Source: Planctomycetota bacterium
GTDB lineage: Bacteria > Planctomycetota > UBA1135 > GCA-002686595
Direction of reading: 5' to 3'
Assembly (NCBI GenBank): GCA_022446815.1
Contig: JAKVCD010000001.1
Coordinates: 66,740-130,739, forward strand
DNA: 64,000 bases
Position 1 is the first letter of the stretch. Each line of letters begins with the position of its first letter. The position numbers were made by a program, and so were the translations under genes. Under the pieces are notes generated by a model that did not search any database, was not told where the DNA came from, and was given only the letters and a program-made list of their open reading frames with translations. This document shows positions 46,488 to 53,997 of this stretch, piece by piece.

Positions 46488-47248
46488 TAGAGCACCTCCA
46501 AGAGTCCGGTGAGGCCCGTGTCGAGCCGCTCGTACAGCGCGTGCAGCGCTGGCTCGAGGAGCGGAGCGAAGAGGTACAGCGCGAGCAGCGCTGCCGAGAT
46601 CCGCAGCGTGAAGCCGATCTCGAGCACGTTCATCTGCGGGACCGCCCTCGCTAGGAGCCCGATCAAGACAGAGACGAGCATGAGGACGACGAGCACAGGT
46701 GCGGCGAAGGTGATGCCGGCGCGGAAGAGCTCTCCGAAGAGGTCGACGATGTAGGGGACCGCGCCGTCTGAGAAGTCGACGGTCCCGACCGGCGCAGCGA
46801 AGAAGGTGTCTGAGAGCGCCCTCAGGATGAGGTGGTGCCCGTTGACCGCGAGGAGACCCAAGAAGAAGAAGGCCTCATAGAAGCGCGTTATGAGCGGCGA
46901 GGAGATGCCGGTCGTAGGGTCCACCTGGCCTGAGAGGTTGAAAGCCATCTCATGACCGACGAGCTCACCTCCGACGCGGACCGCGATGATGACCGCCTGC
47001 AAGACGAAGGCGAGGGAGAGGCCGATCAAGGCCTCGCGCATGCAGAGCATCCCGTACTGGACCCCGCCGACCGCGCCCTCGAGGGGCGCGCCTGTCGCGC
47101 TGAACAGCGCGAAAGAGACGAGGGCGACGAGCGCGACCTTGTAGCCAGAGAACGCAGCTCCGTTCCCCAAGAGCGGCGTCGCCAAGAGGAGGGCGCTCGT
47201 CCGCACGAGGTAGAGGCCGAAGGCTGCGATGGTTCCGACAGAGATCAC
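46487..47248 (-). CDS. fliR: Flagellar export protein FliR
   Basis: A 253-residue protein with about six hydrophobic segments and FliR-type motifs: RTSALLLATPLLGN at the N-terminus, GELVGHEMAFNLSGQVDP in the middle and FTLRISAALLALYLFAPLLE near the end. Part of the export-gate complex with FliP and FliQ. Gap of 17 bp to fliQ, direct overlap with flhB. Confidence 0.95.
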   Translation of the reverse strand: MISVGTIAAFGLYLVRTSALLLATPLLGNGAAFSGYKVALVALVSFALFSATGAPLEGAVGGVQYGMLCMREALIGLSLAFVLQAVIIAVRVGGELVGHEMAFNLSGQVDPTTGISSPLITRFYEAFFFLGLLAVNGHHLILRALSDTFFAAPVGTVDFSDGAVPYIVDLFGELFRAGITFAAPVLVVLMLVSVLIGLLARAVPQMNVLEIGFTLRISAALLALYLFAPLLEPALHALYERLDTGLTGLLEVL

Positions 47249-47265
47249 GTGTTCGCTCCGGAGGC

Positions 47266-47541
47266 TCAGGAGAGGCCGAACTCGACCAGCTGGCCGAGGA
47301 TGTCCACGGTGTAGTCACGAATGACTTGCAGCGCGGGGGCCAAGAGGAGCAGCGTCACAAGGATCACTGCGACCATCTTCGGGACGAGAGAGAGGGTCTG
47401 CTCTTGGACGCTCGTGAGCGCCTGGAAGAGGCTGACCGCGACGCCGACGACGAGTCCGACGAGCAAGACAGGTCCCGCGAGCATGAGGGACGTGAGCAGC
47501 AGCTCGCGAACGAGGTCCGAGATGTAGAGGTCTTGGCTCAT
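47266..47541 (-). CDS. fliQ: Flagellar export protein FliQ
   Basis: A 91-residue protein with two membrane helices and the FliQ signature between them (VGVAVSLFQALTSVQEQTLS LVPK, read across the second helix start). Member of the FliPQR core. 10 bp downstream of fliP. Confidence 0.95.
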   Translation of the reverse strand: MSQDLYISDLVRELLLTSLMLAGPVLLVGLVVGVAVSLFQALTSVQEQTLSLVPKMVAVILVTLLLLAPALQVIRDYTVDILGQLVEFGLS

Positions 47542-47551
47542 CGCTGCGCTC

Positions 47552-48310
47552 CTAGGCCACCACCTGGAAGGACTGGATCATCGAGCTGCAGATCAGGCCC
47601 CAGCCGTCTACGAGCACGAAGACGAGGATCTTGAAAGGCGTCGAGATCATCACAGGCGGCAGCATGAACATGCCCATCGAGAGCAAGATCGAGCTGACCA
47701 CGAGGTCGATGACGAGGAAGGGCAAGAAGAGCAGGAAGCCCATCTGGAACGCCGTCTTTAGCTCGCTCAAGACAAAGGCCGGGACGACGACGCTCATAGG
47801 CAGCTCCTCGGCGCCTTCGTCCGTGGCTTGGTAGTTGGAGAGCTCAACGAAGAGCTGCAGCTCAGCCTCTCGTGTGTTCGCGACGAGGAAGCCTCGCAGC
47901 TCGGTCCACGCGGCCTCTCCAGCCTCTTCGAAGCTGAGCTCGCCGTCGTTGTAGGGGCTGATCGCCGCTTCGTTGACCCGCTCAGCGACTGGCGCCATGA
48001 CAAAGCAGGTCAAGAAGAGCGCGAGGCCGATGATGACGGGGTTCGGCGGGAGCTCGTTGACGCTGAGGGCTCGACGGACAAAGGACAAGACGATCACGAT
48101 GCGCGTGAAGCTCGTGACGGTGACCAAGATCGCAGGCAAGAGCGAGAGGACGGTCAAGAGGACCGCGATCTCGACCGCCGTGGAGAGCGAGCCCTCCGCA
48201 GGGTCATCACTCAAAACAGCAGCGGCCTCCACGGCCTCCTGCGCTATGCACAGGTCACCGAGGAGGGCGACAGCGCACAGCGCGCCTAGTGTGCGTAGGA
48301 GCCGCTTCAT
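47552..48310 (-). CDS. fliP: Flagellar export protein FliP
   Basis: A 252-residue protein with a cleavable-type signal (RLLRTLGALCAVALLGDLCIA) and four membrane helices. FliP signatures are TSFTRIVIVLSFVRRAL, LPPNPVIIGLALFLTCFVM and the C-terminal FLPFLVIDLVVSSILLSMGM with MLPPVMISTPFKILVFVL. Core of the export channel. It overlaps fliO by 4 bp. Confidence 0.97.
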   Translation of the reverse strand: MKRLLRTLGALCAVALLGDLCIAQEAVEAAAVLSDDPAEGSLSTAVEIAVLLTVLSLLPAILVTVTSFTRIVIVLSFVRRALSVNELPPNPVIIGLALFLTCFVMAPVAERVNEAAISPYNDGELSFEEAGEAAWTELRGFLVANTREAELQLFVELSNYQATDEGAEELPMSVVVPAFVLSELKTAFQMGFLLFLPFLVIDLVVSSILLSMGMFMLPPVMISTPFKILVFVLVDGWGLICSSMIQSFQVVA

Positions 48311-48759
48311 CCGACGAGCTCTCCGAGCCCTTCGGTGGGCTTTAGGGGGGCCTTCGTGCGCGGCTTGCGGCCAGGCATAGCGCGCGCGACGAGATCGAGG
48401 GCGCGCTCAAAAGACTCACCCTTCGAGGCGGGCACGTTCTGCTTGTCTTCGGCGAGGACGCCATCAAGCTCGCTGATCGGCGAGATCTCTTTGTCTCCGA
48501 GACCGACGAGGAAGGTGCGGTCATAACAACGGACGACCGCGAGCTTCTGCCTCCCGCCCATCGGCAGGACGTCCAGGATCTGCAAGTTTCGTTTCGCAGC
48601 TCGCGCGGAGAGGTTGCCAGCGACGAGCCTCTTGAAGCCCCACGCCAGAAGCGTGATCGCGCCAAGGAGGACACCGCAGACGACGAAGTAGCGCGTGAGG
48701 TCCGGGCCATTGCTGCCCGCGCCCTGTGCGACGATGGTTGAGATGGTGGATGCATGCAT
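48307..48759 (-). CDS. fliO: Flagellar export assembly protein FliO
   Basis: A 150-residue protein with one N-terminal membrane helix (RYFVVCGVLLGAITLLAWGF) and a FliO-type beta domain (NLQILDVLPMGGRQKLAVVRC; FLVGLGDKEISPISEL). The ATG at 48759 is chosen because the longer GTG frame at 48798 would start inside the sigma-54 promoter core at 48790-48805. FliO stabilises FliP. First gene of the export-gate operon. No strong ribosome-binding site is visible. Confidence 0.88.
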   Translation of the reverse strand: MHASTISTIVAQGAGSNGPDLTRYFVVCGVLLGAITLLAWGFKRLVAGNLSARAAKRNLQILDVLPMGGRQKLAVVRCYDRTFLVGLGDKEISPISELDGVLAEDKQNVPASKGESFERALDLVARAMPGRKPRTKAPLKPTEGLGELVG

Positions 48760-48766
48760 GAGTTGA

Positions 48767-48780
48767 GTGGTTCGAACCAC
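48767..48780. repeat. Perfect 14-bp palindrome at the predicted fliO transcription start
   Basis: GTGGTTCGAACCAC is fully self-complementary. With +1 expected about 12 nt past the sigma-54 -12 element (near 48778), it covers +1 to about +12, so it could be an operator or the 5' end hairpin of the transcript. Confidence 0.5.
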
Positions 48781-48789
48781 CCCCTCTTC

Positions 48790-48805
48790 GCAATCCACGT
48801 GCCAA
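48790..48805 (-). promoter_or_regulatory. Sigma-54 promoter of the fliO-fliA operon
   Basis: Minus strand TTGGCACG-TGGA-TTGC matches the sigma-54 consensus (TGGCACG-N4-TTGC) with exact GG/GC spacing. It lies 31 bp before the fliO ATG. Two sigma-54 activator genes are in the window, so activation by a FlrA- or FlrC-type protein is the natural reading. Confidence 0.9.
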
Positions 48806-48865
48806 GTGGTGAAGCGCGTCTCTTGGGGTCAAAAAGACCGCTCGCAGCCTCTCATCCCCTCACAC

Positions 48866-48906
48866 TGTCGAGATCTTCGACAGCAGCAGTGTCGAAGATC
48901 TAGACA
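48866..48906. promoter_or_regulatory. Two tandem 17-bp palindromes upstream of the sigma-54 promoter
   Basis: Site A is TGTCGAGATCTTCGACA (48866-48882) and site B is TGTCGAAGATCTAGACA (48890-48906), 24 bp centre to centre. Each is a palindrome and the two are also complementary to each other. They lie about 60-100 bp upstream of the -24 element, where bacterial enhancer-binding proteins bind. A related site is at 53748. No T tract follows on either strand, which argues against a simple terminator. Confidence 0.65.
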
Positions 48907-48923
48907 CTCCCAAGCCTGCGGGG

Positions 48924-49274
48924 CTACGCCTTCAAGTCGCAGGAGGTCCCGCCTTGGACGGGGGCGTCTGCGCCGAGCGTTCGACGCGCGCGCTGCGTTG
49001 CGGTGATCAAAGTCCCCGCTTCATCACGCTGAGTCTCGACGAGGTCTCGCGCGATGACGTTCAGCCGCTGGGCTCGACGGAGCGCCGGCCCAGCCTCCTC
49101 AAGCTCTCGCCGCGTGCAGCTCGTGGTCGCTTCAACGAGCTCCGCTGTGAGGGTTGCGCAGCGATCGCTCAAGCTCTCGACTGCTTCAGGGTTAGACCTG
49201 TCCGCGTGGAACACAGAGAGCAGGTCTTGGAGCGCCGCTTCGAGCTCGCTCGCAGCGCGCTTGGGGCTGCTCAT
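48924..49274 (-). CDS. FliT-like flagellar chaperone candidate
   Basis: A 116-residue, all-helical, charged protein with no membrane segment (KRAASELEAALQDLLSVFH; RRELEEAGPALRRAQRLNVI). It overlaps fliS by 4 bp, and fliD-fliS-fliT is a common order, so a FliT/FlgN-type export chaperone is likely by position and shape. Sequence alone does not prove the family. Confidence 0.6.
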   Translation of the reverse strand: MSSPKRAASELEAALQDLLSVFHADRSNPEAVESLSDRCATLTAELVEATTSCTRRELEEAGPALRRAQRLNVIARDLVETQRDEAGTLITATQRARRTLGADAPVQGGTSCDLKA

Positions 49275-49663
49275 GCCGCGCTCTCGCCCAGCTTGGGGGC
49301 GACCGCGCCTGCCTCAAGCCAAGCCTCTTTGAGGATGCTGAGGACCTCTGCGGCATTCTCTAGACCAGCCACATCGGCTTCATCTGTGGCGCGCGCGAGC
49401 TCATCTTCACAGAAGAGGTAGAGGCCCTCGAGCTGCTCGCAGATCTCAGCGTCTCTGTTGGGATCGAGGCTGATGCGGAGCTCCTTAACGATCGCGTCGG
49501 CGCGCCCGACCCAGGCACAACCTTCAGGGCTATCGACCCCAGCGTCTTGCGCGCGAGAGATGAAGCGGAGCGCGCCCTCGTAGAGCATGCGGACGATCTT
49601 GAGAGGCGGCGCGGTCTCGACAGAGGCGGCCATGTACGTGTTTGCGGCAGAGTGGTTCTTCAT
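49271..49663 (-). CDS. fliS: Flagellin export chaperone FliS
   Basis: A 130-residue helical protein with the FliS signature: an N-terminal SAANTYMAASVETAPPLKIV followed by RMLYEGALRFISRAQ and a helix bundle ending LSILKEAWLEA. FliS binds the C-terminus of flagellin and prevents early polymerisation. It follows fliD by 12 bp. Confidence 0.92.
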   Translation of the reverse strand: MKNHSAANTYMAASVETAPPLKIVRMLYEGALRFISRAQDAGVDSPEGCAWVGRADAIVKELRISLDPNRDAEICEQLEGLYLFCEDELARATDEADVAGLENAAEVLSILKEAWLEAGAVAPKLGESAA

Positions 49664-49675
49664 TGCTAGCGTCTG

Positions 49676-51142
49676 TTAGTTGAGGCCGTTGAGGGCGTTC
49701 TGGAGCGCCATGCCCTGAGCGTTTAAGCCGGACATCAGCTCCTCGAGAGCGGTGAAGCGTCGTACGAGGCGCTCCTCGTACTGAATGAGGTAGGTCTCGC
49801 GCGCCTCGATGCGCTCAGAGAAGCGCTCGATGCGTGCGTTGATCGCGTCTTCGCGGGTGTCAAAGATCCCGCTGACTGTCGCGCCGCCGACGTTATCGAG
49901 GACCCCAAACATGGCGTCGATCGCGCGGTCGAGGCTGGCAGCGAGGCCGGAGTCCGTCGTCCCGGAGTCCACGTAATAGCCGGGCGTGTTCGCCGCGGCC
50001 CCTTCATTGTTGAAGCCGTCGAGGTCAGCGAAGAGGTCCACAAAGGCCTCTAGGTCACCTTCGAGCTTGGAGGCGAGCTTGTCACTGTCCACGCTCAAGG
50101 TCCCGTCGCTCTCCCGGTCGATACCGACGAGACCGAGCGTTGAGTAACCCTCCGTGTCCGCCTGAACTGTCGCGATGTCGATGTTGAAGAGGGCGCCGTC
50201 GATGCTGCGCTTGACCTGCGCGAGGAGGTTGTCACCAAAGAGCGCCCCACCAGCGCCCCCATCCTCGGTGTATGCGTTCTGATCGTTGATGAAGCCGACG
50301 ACGTCGTTGTAAGCGTCGACGAGCTCTTGCACGCGACCCGTGATGGCCTCGGTGTCGGCCCCGACCTCGATCGTGACCTGCTGAGAGGGGTCAGCGGAGA
50401 GGAGGTCGATCGTGACGCCCTCTATGACGTCGTCAAAAGCGTTCTGTGTGCGCTCAACCGTGATGCCATCGATGATCGCGACAGCGTTTGAGGCCTGCGC
50501 GACGTGGTTTGAGCTACCGACAGCTCCGTCGATGTTCAGGCCAGCGACAGCGCTTGAGAGCCCGCTCAAGGCGTAGTCTGTGCCGGTCTCGTCGGCCGCG
50601 AGCACGAGCTGCCAGTCAGGCGCAGAGGAAGTGCCAGCGTTTACGACTGAGGCGGTTACTTCATCGCCTGCAGCCTCATTGATCGCGTTCGAGATGTCAT
50701 AGAGGCTCGAAGATGCGGCGGTGAGCGCGACGTCATAGGTCGTACCGTTCACCGTGAAGGAGACGGACTGGCCGTCAGCAGAGGCGAGGTTCGTGCTCGG
50801 ATCAGCGACCCCGTCAAAGGCCCAGCGATCGGCCTGTGCCAACGCTTGCACTGTGAGCGTATGGGTGCCGCTCTGCGCCTCTCCGGTGCTGCTCACATTA
50901 GCGACACCCTCCTGGCTGACGCTCGCTGTGTAAGAGAGGAAGCTCTCCGAGGAGGCGAGCGCTGCCGCACGCGACTGGAGGTCTTTCACGAGTCCGCTCA
51001 GGGTCCCGACTAGGTCCAAGCGACTCTGCTCCGTCGCCTTCTGAGCCTCGAGCTGCTGGATCGGTAGCCGCTCGATCGCGACGAGCTGCTGAATGATCGT
51101 GTTTGTGTCGAGGCCACTGGCCAATCCGCCGAAGCTGAACAT
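49676..51142 (-). CDS. fliD: Flagellar cap protein FliD
   Basis: A 488-residue protein from ATG 51142 (GGAGAACAG precedes it). The N-terminus FSFGGLASGLDTNTIIQQLV is the FliD signature, with coiled-coil at both ends (RLPIQQLEAQKATEQSRLDL; ERFSERIEARETYLIQYEER) and the central cap domains between. It forms the filament cap and helps flagellin assemble. It lies upstream of its partner gene fliS and is separated from fliC by a terminator. Confidence 0.95.
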   Translation of the reverse strand: MFSFGGLASGLDTNTIIQQLVAIERLPIQQLEAQKATEQSRLDLVGTLSGLVKDLQSRAAALASSESFLSYTASVSQEGVANVSSTGEAQSGTHTLTVQALAQADRWAFDGVADPSTNLASADGQSVSFTVNGTTYDVALTAASSSLYDISNAINEAAGDEVTASVVNAGTSSAPDWQLVLAADETGTDYALSGLSSAVAGLNIDGAVGSSNHVAQASNAVAIIDGITVERTQNAFDDVIEGVTIDLLSADPSQQVTIEVGADTEAITGRVQELVDAYNDVVGFINDQNAYTEDGGAGGALFGDNLLAQVKRSIDGALFNIDIATVQADTEGYSTLGLVGIDRESDGTLSVDSDKLASKLEGDLEAFVDLFADLDGFNNEGAAANTPGYYVDSGTTDSGLAASLDRAIDAMFGVLDNVGGATVSGIFDTREDAINARIERFSERIEARETYLIQYEERLVRRFTALEELMSGLNAQGMALQNALNGLN

Positions 51143-51176
51143 CTGTTCTCCGTTGAAGGGGGGTGTTGCTGAGCAG

Positions 51177-51184
51177 TTATCGGG
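51177..51184 (-). promoter_or_regulatory. Sigma-28-like -10 element upstream of fliD
   Basis: Minus strand CCCGATAA matches the sigma-28 -10 consensus in 7 of 8 bases, 34 bp before the fliD ATG. A TAAC lies 12-13 bp further up where TAAA is expected, so the match is partial. Confidence 0.3.
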
Positions 51185-51321
51185 AGGTATGGGCGTTCGC
51201 GTTAGCGCGACTTTGCAGCTGTTCTCACCCTTTCCCGGAGCACCGCTGCGGTGAAGAAAGGGCTTCCTCACTCGCTGAAAAAACTTCCAAGCTCCCCCTC
51301 CCTTCGAAGCCTGAGCCATAC

Positions 51322-51357
51322 AAAAAAATGGGAGGGACTCCGTGAGGAGTCCCTCCC
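51322..51357 (-). terminator. Rho-independent terminator of fliC
   Basis: GGGAGGGACTCC and GGAGTCCCTCCC form a 12-bp stem with a 4-nt loop, followed on the minus strand by ATTTTTTT. It lies 40 bp after the fliC stop and makes fliC monocistronic. Confidence 0.93.
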
Positions 51358-51397
51358 TGTGTGTGGTGCCGCGGCCGCTAAGGGCCGAGGTTCCGAC

Positions 51398-52216
51398 TTA
51401 GCTCAGGAGCGAGAGCGCCAGCTGGGGCTGGAGGTTCGCCTGGGCGAGGACTGAGGTCGCGGCCTGCTGGAGGATGGTGTTCCTCGTGAGGTCAGCGGTC
51501 TCGAAGGCCACATCCACGTCACGGATGCGGCTCTCTGCGGCTGAGAGGTTCTCGGTCGAGTTCTGGATGCTCGCGAGAGTGCTCTGCAGGCGGTTTTGGA
51601 ACGCGCCCATGGTGCCGCGGAAGTCGTTGACGGTGTCCTGCGCCGTATCAAGAGCAGCAAGGGCGGCGTTGGGGTTACCCGTCGAGGAGATGTCCAGAGC
51701 GTCGATGCCGAGGGCAGCGGTCTGCATGTCGGCGAGGTTGATGGTGATGGTGTCGCCAGCGTCGATTCCGACCTGGATCGCCATCGTGCCGCCCGCGTTA
51801 TCGAGCAGGTTGACGCCGTTGAACTCAGCGTTCTGAGCGATGCGATCGACCTCTGCAAGCAGCTGAGTGAACTCAGAGCCGAGGGTGTCCTTGTCGGCGT
51901 TTGAGAGGGTCCCGTTCGCGGACTGAACGGCGAGCTCACGCATCCGACCGACGATGTTGCTAACCTCGGCGAGGGCGCCCTCAGCGGTCTGAACGAGGCT
52001 GATACCGTCCTGGACGTTGCGACCGGCGACGCCATAGGAGCGGATCTGAGAGCGCATGCGCTCGGAGATGGCGAGGCCCGCGGCGTCGTCAGCGGCTGAC
52101 ACGATGCGCTGGCCGGAGGAGAGGCGGGCGAAGTTGCCCTGAAGCCTGCTGGTGACAGCGAAGAGGTTCCGCTGAGCGGTGAGCGAGGCGATGTTGGTGT
52201 TGACACGAAGTCCCAT
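51398..52216 (-). CDS. fliC: Flagellin
   Basis: A 272-residue flagellin with both conserved ends: N-terminal LRVNTNIASLTAQRNL, SRLQGNFARLSSGQRI and AADDAAGLAISERMRSQ; C-terminal LSAAESRIRDVDVAFETADL and LAQANLQPQLALSLLS. The central part between residues ~150 and ~190 is short, so this is a compact flagellin with only D0/D1 domains and little surface domain. It is the only flagellin gene in the window. A strong terminator follows. Confidence 0.97.
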   Translation of the reverse strand: MGLRVNTNIASLTAQRNLFAVTSRLQGNFARLSSGQRIVSAADDAAGLAISERMRSQIRSYGVAGRNVQDGISLVQTAEGALAEVSNIVGRMRELAVQSANGTLSNADKDTLGSEFTQLLAEVDRIAQNAEFNGVNLLDNAGGTMAIQVGIDAGDTITINLADMQTAALGIDALDISSTGNPNAALAALDTAQDTVNDFRGTMGAFQNRLQSTLASIQNSTENLSAAESRIRDVDVAFETADLTRNTILQQAATSVLAQANLQPQLALSLLS

Positions 52217-52718
52217 GATGTTCGCTTCCTTATTTGAGGAGGTGAGTGGGCTGGGGGCCCAGGTGTGTGAGATGCCCTCGCTGGTTTGCGGGCCTCATGA
52301 TGGAACGCCGAGGAGACCTAAATCGGCGCTCGCATCGGACACGGTGGAGGCCGCGCTGACTGCGCGGGGCACGTTGTTTGGGTTCTAGAGAGCCTCTCCT
52401 TCAGCGGCCGCTGGCTCCGGCAGTGATGCGCGGCGCTCTGGGTCCGGGCGGTTTTCGGACAGGCTCCGCTGGGCATGAGCGGAGAATTTGAGATTTCCTG
52501 CGCCGCAACCCTGTAGCATCCTGGACCCCCCTCATTTCACCCCAAAAACGGTTGTAAGTTGCTTTAGGGATTACACTTACATCTCAAGTGGCGGGGTGGC
52601 GCGCCCTAGAGAGGGTCTCCGAATTCTCTCAATCGGGACCTTTTTTCGACTCAGGCCATGGGTCCAAAGGCCTGAAAGGACGAAAGCTTTTCCCGGTCGG
52701 GGCTCCCCGGCTCTCCCT
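52217..52718. other. 502-bp divergent region between fliC and the sigma-54 activator gene
   Basis: This region must hold the fliC promoter (minus) and the activator promoter (plus). Seen: a weak sigma-28-like -10 (GCCGATTT, 52327-52320 minus, 6 of 8 bases), a 7-bp hairpin CTCCGCT/AGCGGAG at 52464-52484, and the palindrome GTCCG-N9-CGGAC near 52443-52460. No canonical sigma-54 site, no T-tract terminator and no protein-like ORF were found. Confidence 0.5.
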
Positions 52719-53693
52719 ATGCACGTCCTCCCCACCCAAGACAGCGAGCTCCAGCCCGTCGAAGGCCTGATCGGTCCCTCTCCGGAGCTGAGGCGCTTGC
52801 GCGAGAAGATCGCGCGTGTCGCTGCTGCTCCGAGGACCACCGTCCTCGTCACCGGCGAGTCCGGCGTGGGCAAGGAGGTCGTCGCTAGAGGCATCCACGC
52901 GCACTCTGAGCGTCGAGATGGTCCCTTTGTGGCCCTCAACTGCGCCGCTCTGAGTGACGGACTCCTCGAAGCAGAGCTCTTCGGACATGAGCCTGGCGCC
53001 TTCACCGGCGCTAGCAGCAAAGGCCGAGATGGCCTCTTTGCCGCCGCCAACGGAGGCACACTCCTCTTGGATGAGATCGGAGAGCTCGCACCTGAGCTGC
53101 AGGCGAAGCTCCTGCGCGTCTTACAAGAGCGCTCCTACCGCCGCGTCGGAGGCAACGAGGACAAGGCGACAGACGTACGTATCATCGCCTGCACGAACCG
53201 CGACCTCTCCAAGCTCGTTGAAGAGGGGCGCTTCCGTGAAGACCTCTACTACCGACTCAACGTGCTCGTGCTCCGCGTCTCTCCCCTTCGAGAGCGCAGA
53301 GACGACATCGCCCCTATCGCGCAGCACCTCTGCGAAGAGCTCGAGGCTGAGCACGGCCTGCAAACAGAGGGCCTGAGCGAGGCGACCATCGCGACGCTTG
53401 AGGCTCATAGCTGGCCTGGAAACGTTCGAGAGCTAAAGAACGCTGTAGAGCGCGCCGCCGTAGAGTGCGCGGGCAGCCTGATTGAGCCTGAGCACCTTGG
53501 CATCGCTGTCGCTATCACGCCCTCTTCAGAGCAAGAAGAGGATGACTCTCCTTTGAACCTAAAGAGGATGGAGGAGCGACTCATCAGGCGCGCCCTGCAA
53601 GAGACAGGCGGCAACCGCAGTCGCTCAGCTCGCCTCCTCGGGGTCAACCGCGCCACGCTCTACAACAAGCTGCGCGCGTACGAGATCGCCTGA
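52719..53693 (+). CDS. Sigma-54 activator without receiver domain (FlrA/FleQ-like)
   Basis: A 324-residue enhancer-binding protein from ATG 52719 (no good start lies further up). A very short N-terminus (~20 residues) leads into the AAA+ domain: Walker [17 protein letters not shown], the sigma-54-contacting loop GAFTGAS in full, Walker [13 protein letters not shown], and the [11 protein letters not shown] and LYYRLNV stretches. A Fis-type helix-turn-helix ends the protein ([20 protein letters not shown]). It lacks both a receiver and a FleQ-type regulatory domain. Position between fliC and the second regulatory operon suggests it is the upper activator of the flagellar cascade. Confidence 0.9.
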   Translation: MHVLPTQDSELQPVEGLIGPSPELRRLREKIARVAAAPRTTVLVTGESGVGKEVVARGIHAHSERRDGPFVALNCAALSDGLLEAELFGHEPGAFTGASSKGRDGLFAAANGGTLLLDEIGELAPELQAKLLRVLQERSYRRVGGNEDKATDVRIIACTNRDLSKLVEEGRFREDLYYRLNVLVLRVSPLRERRDDIAPIAQHLCEELEAEHGLQTEGLSEATIATLEAHSWPGNVRELKNAVERAAVECAGSLIEPEHLGIAVAITPSSEQEEDDSPLNLKRMEERLIRRALQETGGNRSRSARLLGVNRATLYNKLRAYEIA

Positions 53694-53997
53694 GCGCACC
53701 TGGGAGCGCGCGCGTCTCATGCCTTGAGCGGCCTGTATTGCCGCATGTGTCGAACATTCCGACACCCCTCTGCACAGAGCTCATGGGAAGGGACAGCACA
53801 CGCCGGAACAGAGTGACGCACAGCTTGGAAAACTTTGCTGGATTTCGGCGCTCAGTCATAAAGCCGACTGGAGCAGTTGGTCGAAGTAGGCATGTCGAGA
53901 GGAACTCGGCGCTCACGATGTCACTTCAAATCACAACATCCCGTCGCTCTCCTGCGCAGCCCCACCGCGCTGGAGCACCTAAGAGAGAGGTGGTCCG
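53694..53997. other. 304-bp region upstream of the flagellar regulatory operon
   Basis: It contains the palindrome TGTCGAACATTCCGACA (53748-53764), a close match to the paired sites at 48866-48906. Downstream, TTGG at 53825-53828 followed by TTGC looks like a sigma-54 promoter but with only 8 bases between GG and GC instead of 10, so it is not canonical. No gene is seen in this stretch. Confidence 0.5.
53748..53764. promoter_or_regulatory. 17-bp palindrome matching the fliO upstream sites
   Basis: TGTCGAACATTCCGACA shares TGTCGA and GACA, the 17-bp length and the symmetry of sites A and B upstream of fliO. It lies 234 bp before the first gene of the plus-strand flagellar operon. A common regulator of both operons is inferred. 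Confidence 0.6.

Noticed and set aside
48866-48906. Inverted repeat as simple Rho-independent terminator of fliD-fliS-fliT-like
   Set aside because: There is no T tract, each arm is itself a palindrome, and a third copy lies upstream of another operon, so an operator reading fits better; a dual role is not excluded.
51403-52206. Long second ORF (267 codons) inside fliC on the same strand
   Set aside because: It is a frame-shifted shadow of the flagellin gene, Ser/Arg-rich and without domain features; such shadows are common in high-GC DNA.
53825-53838. Sigma-54 promoter before the pseudo-receiver gene
   Set aside because: Only 8 bases lie between GG and GC; sigma-54 does not tolerate a 2-base deletion well. 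Noted because it sits at the same distance from the palindrome as in fliO.
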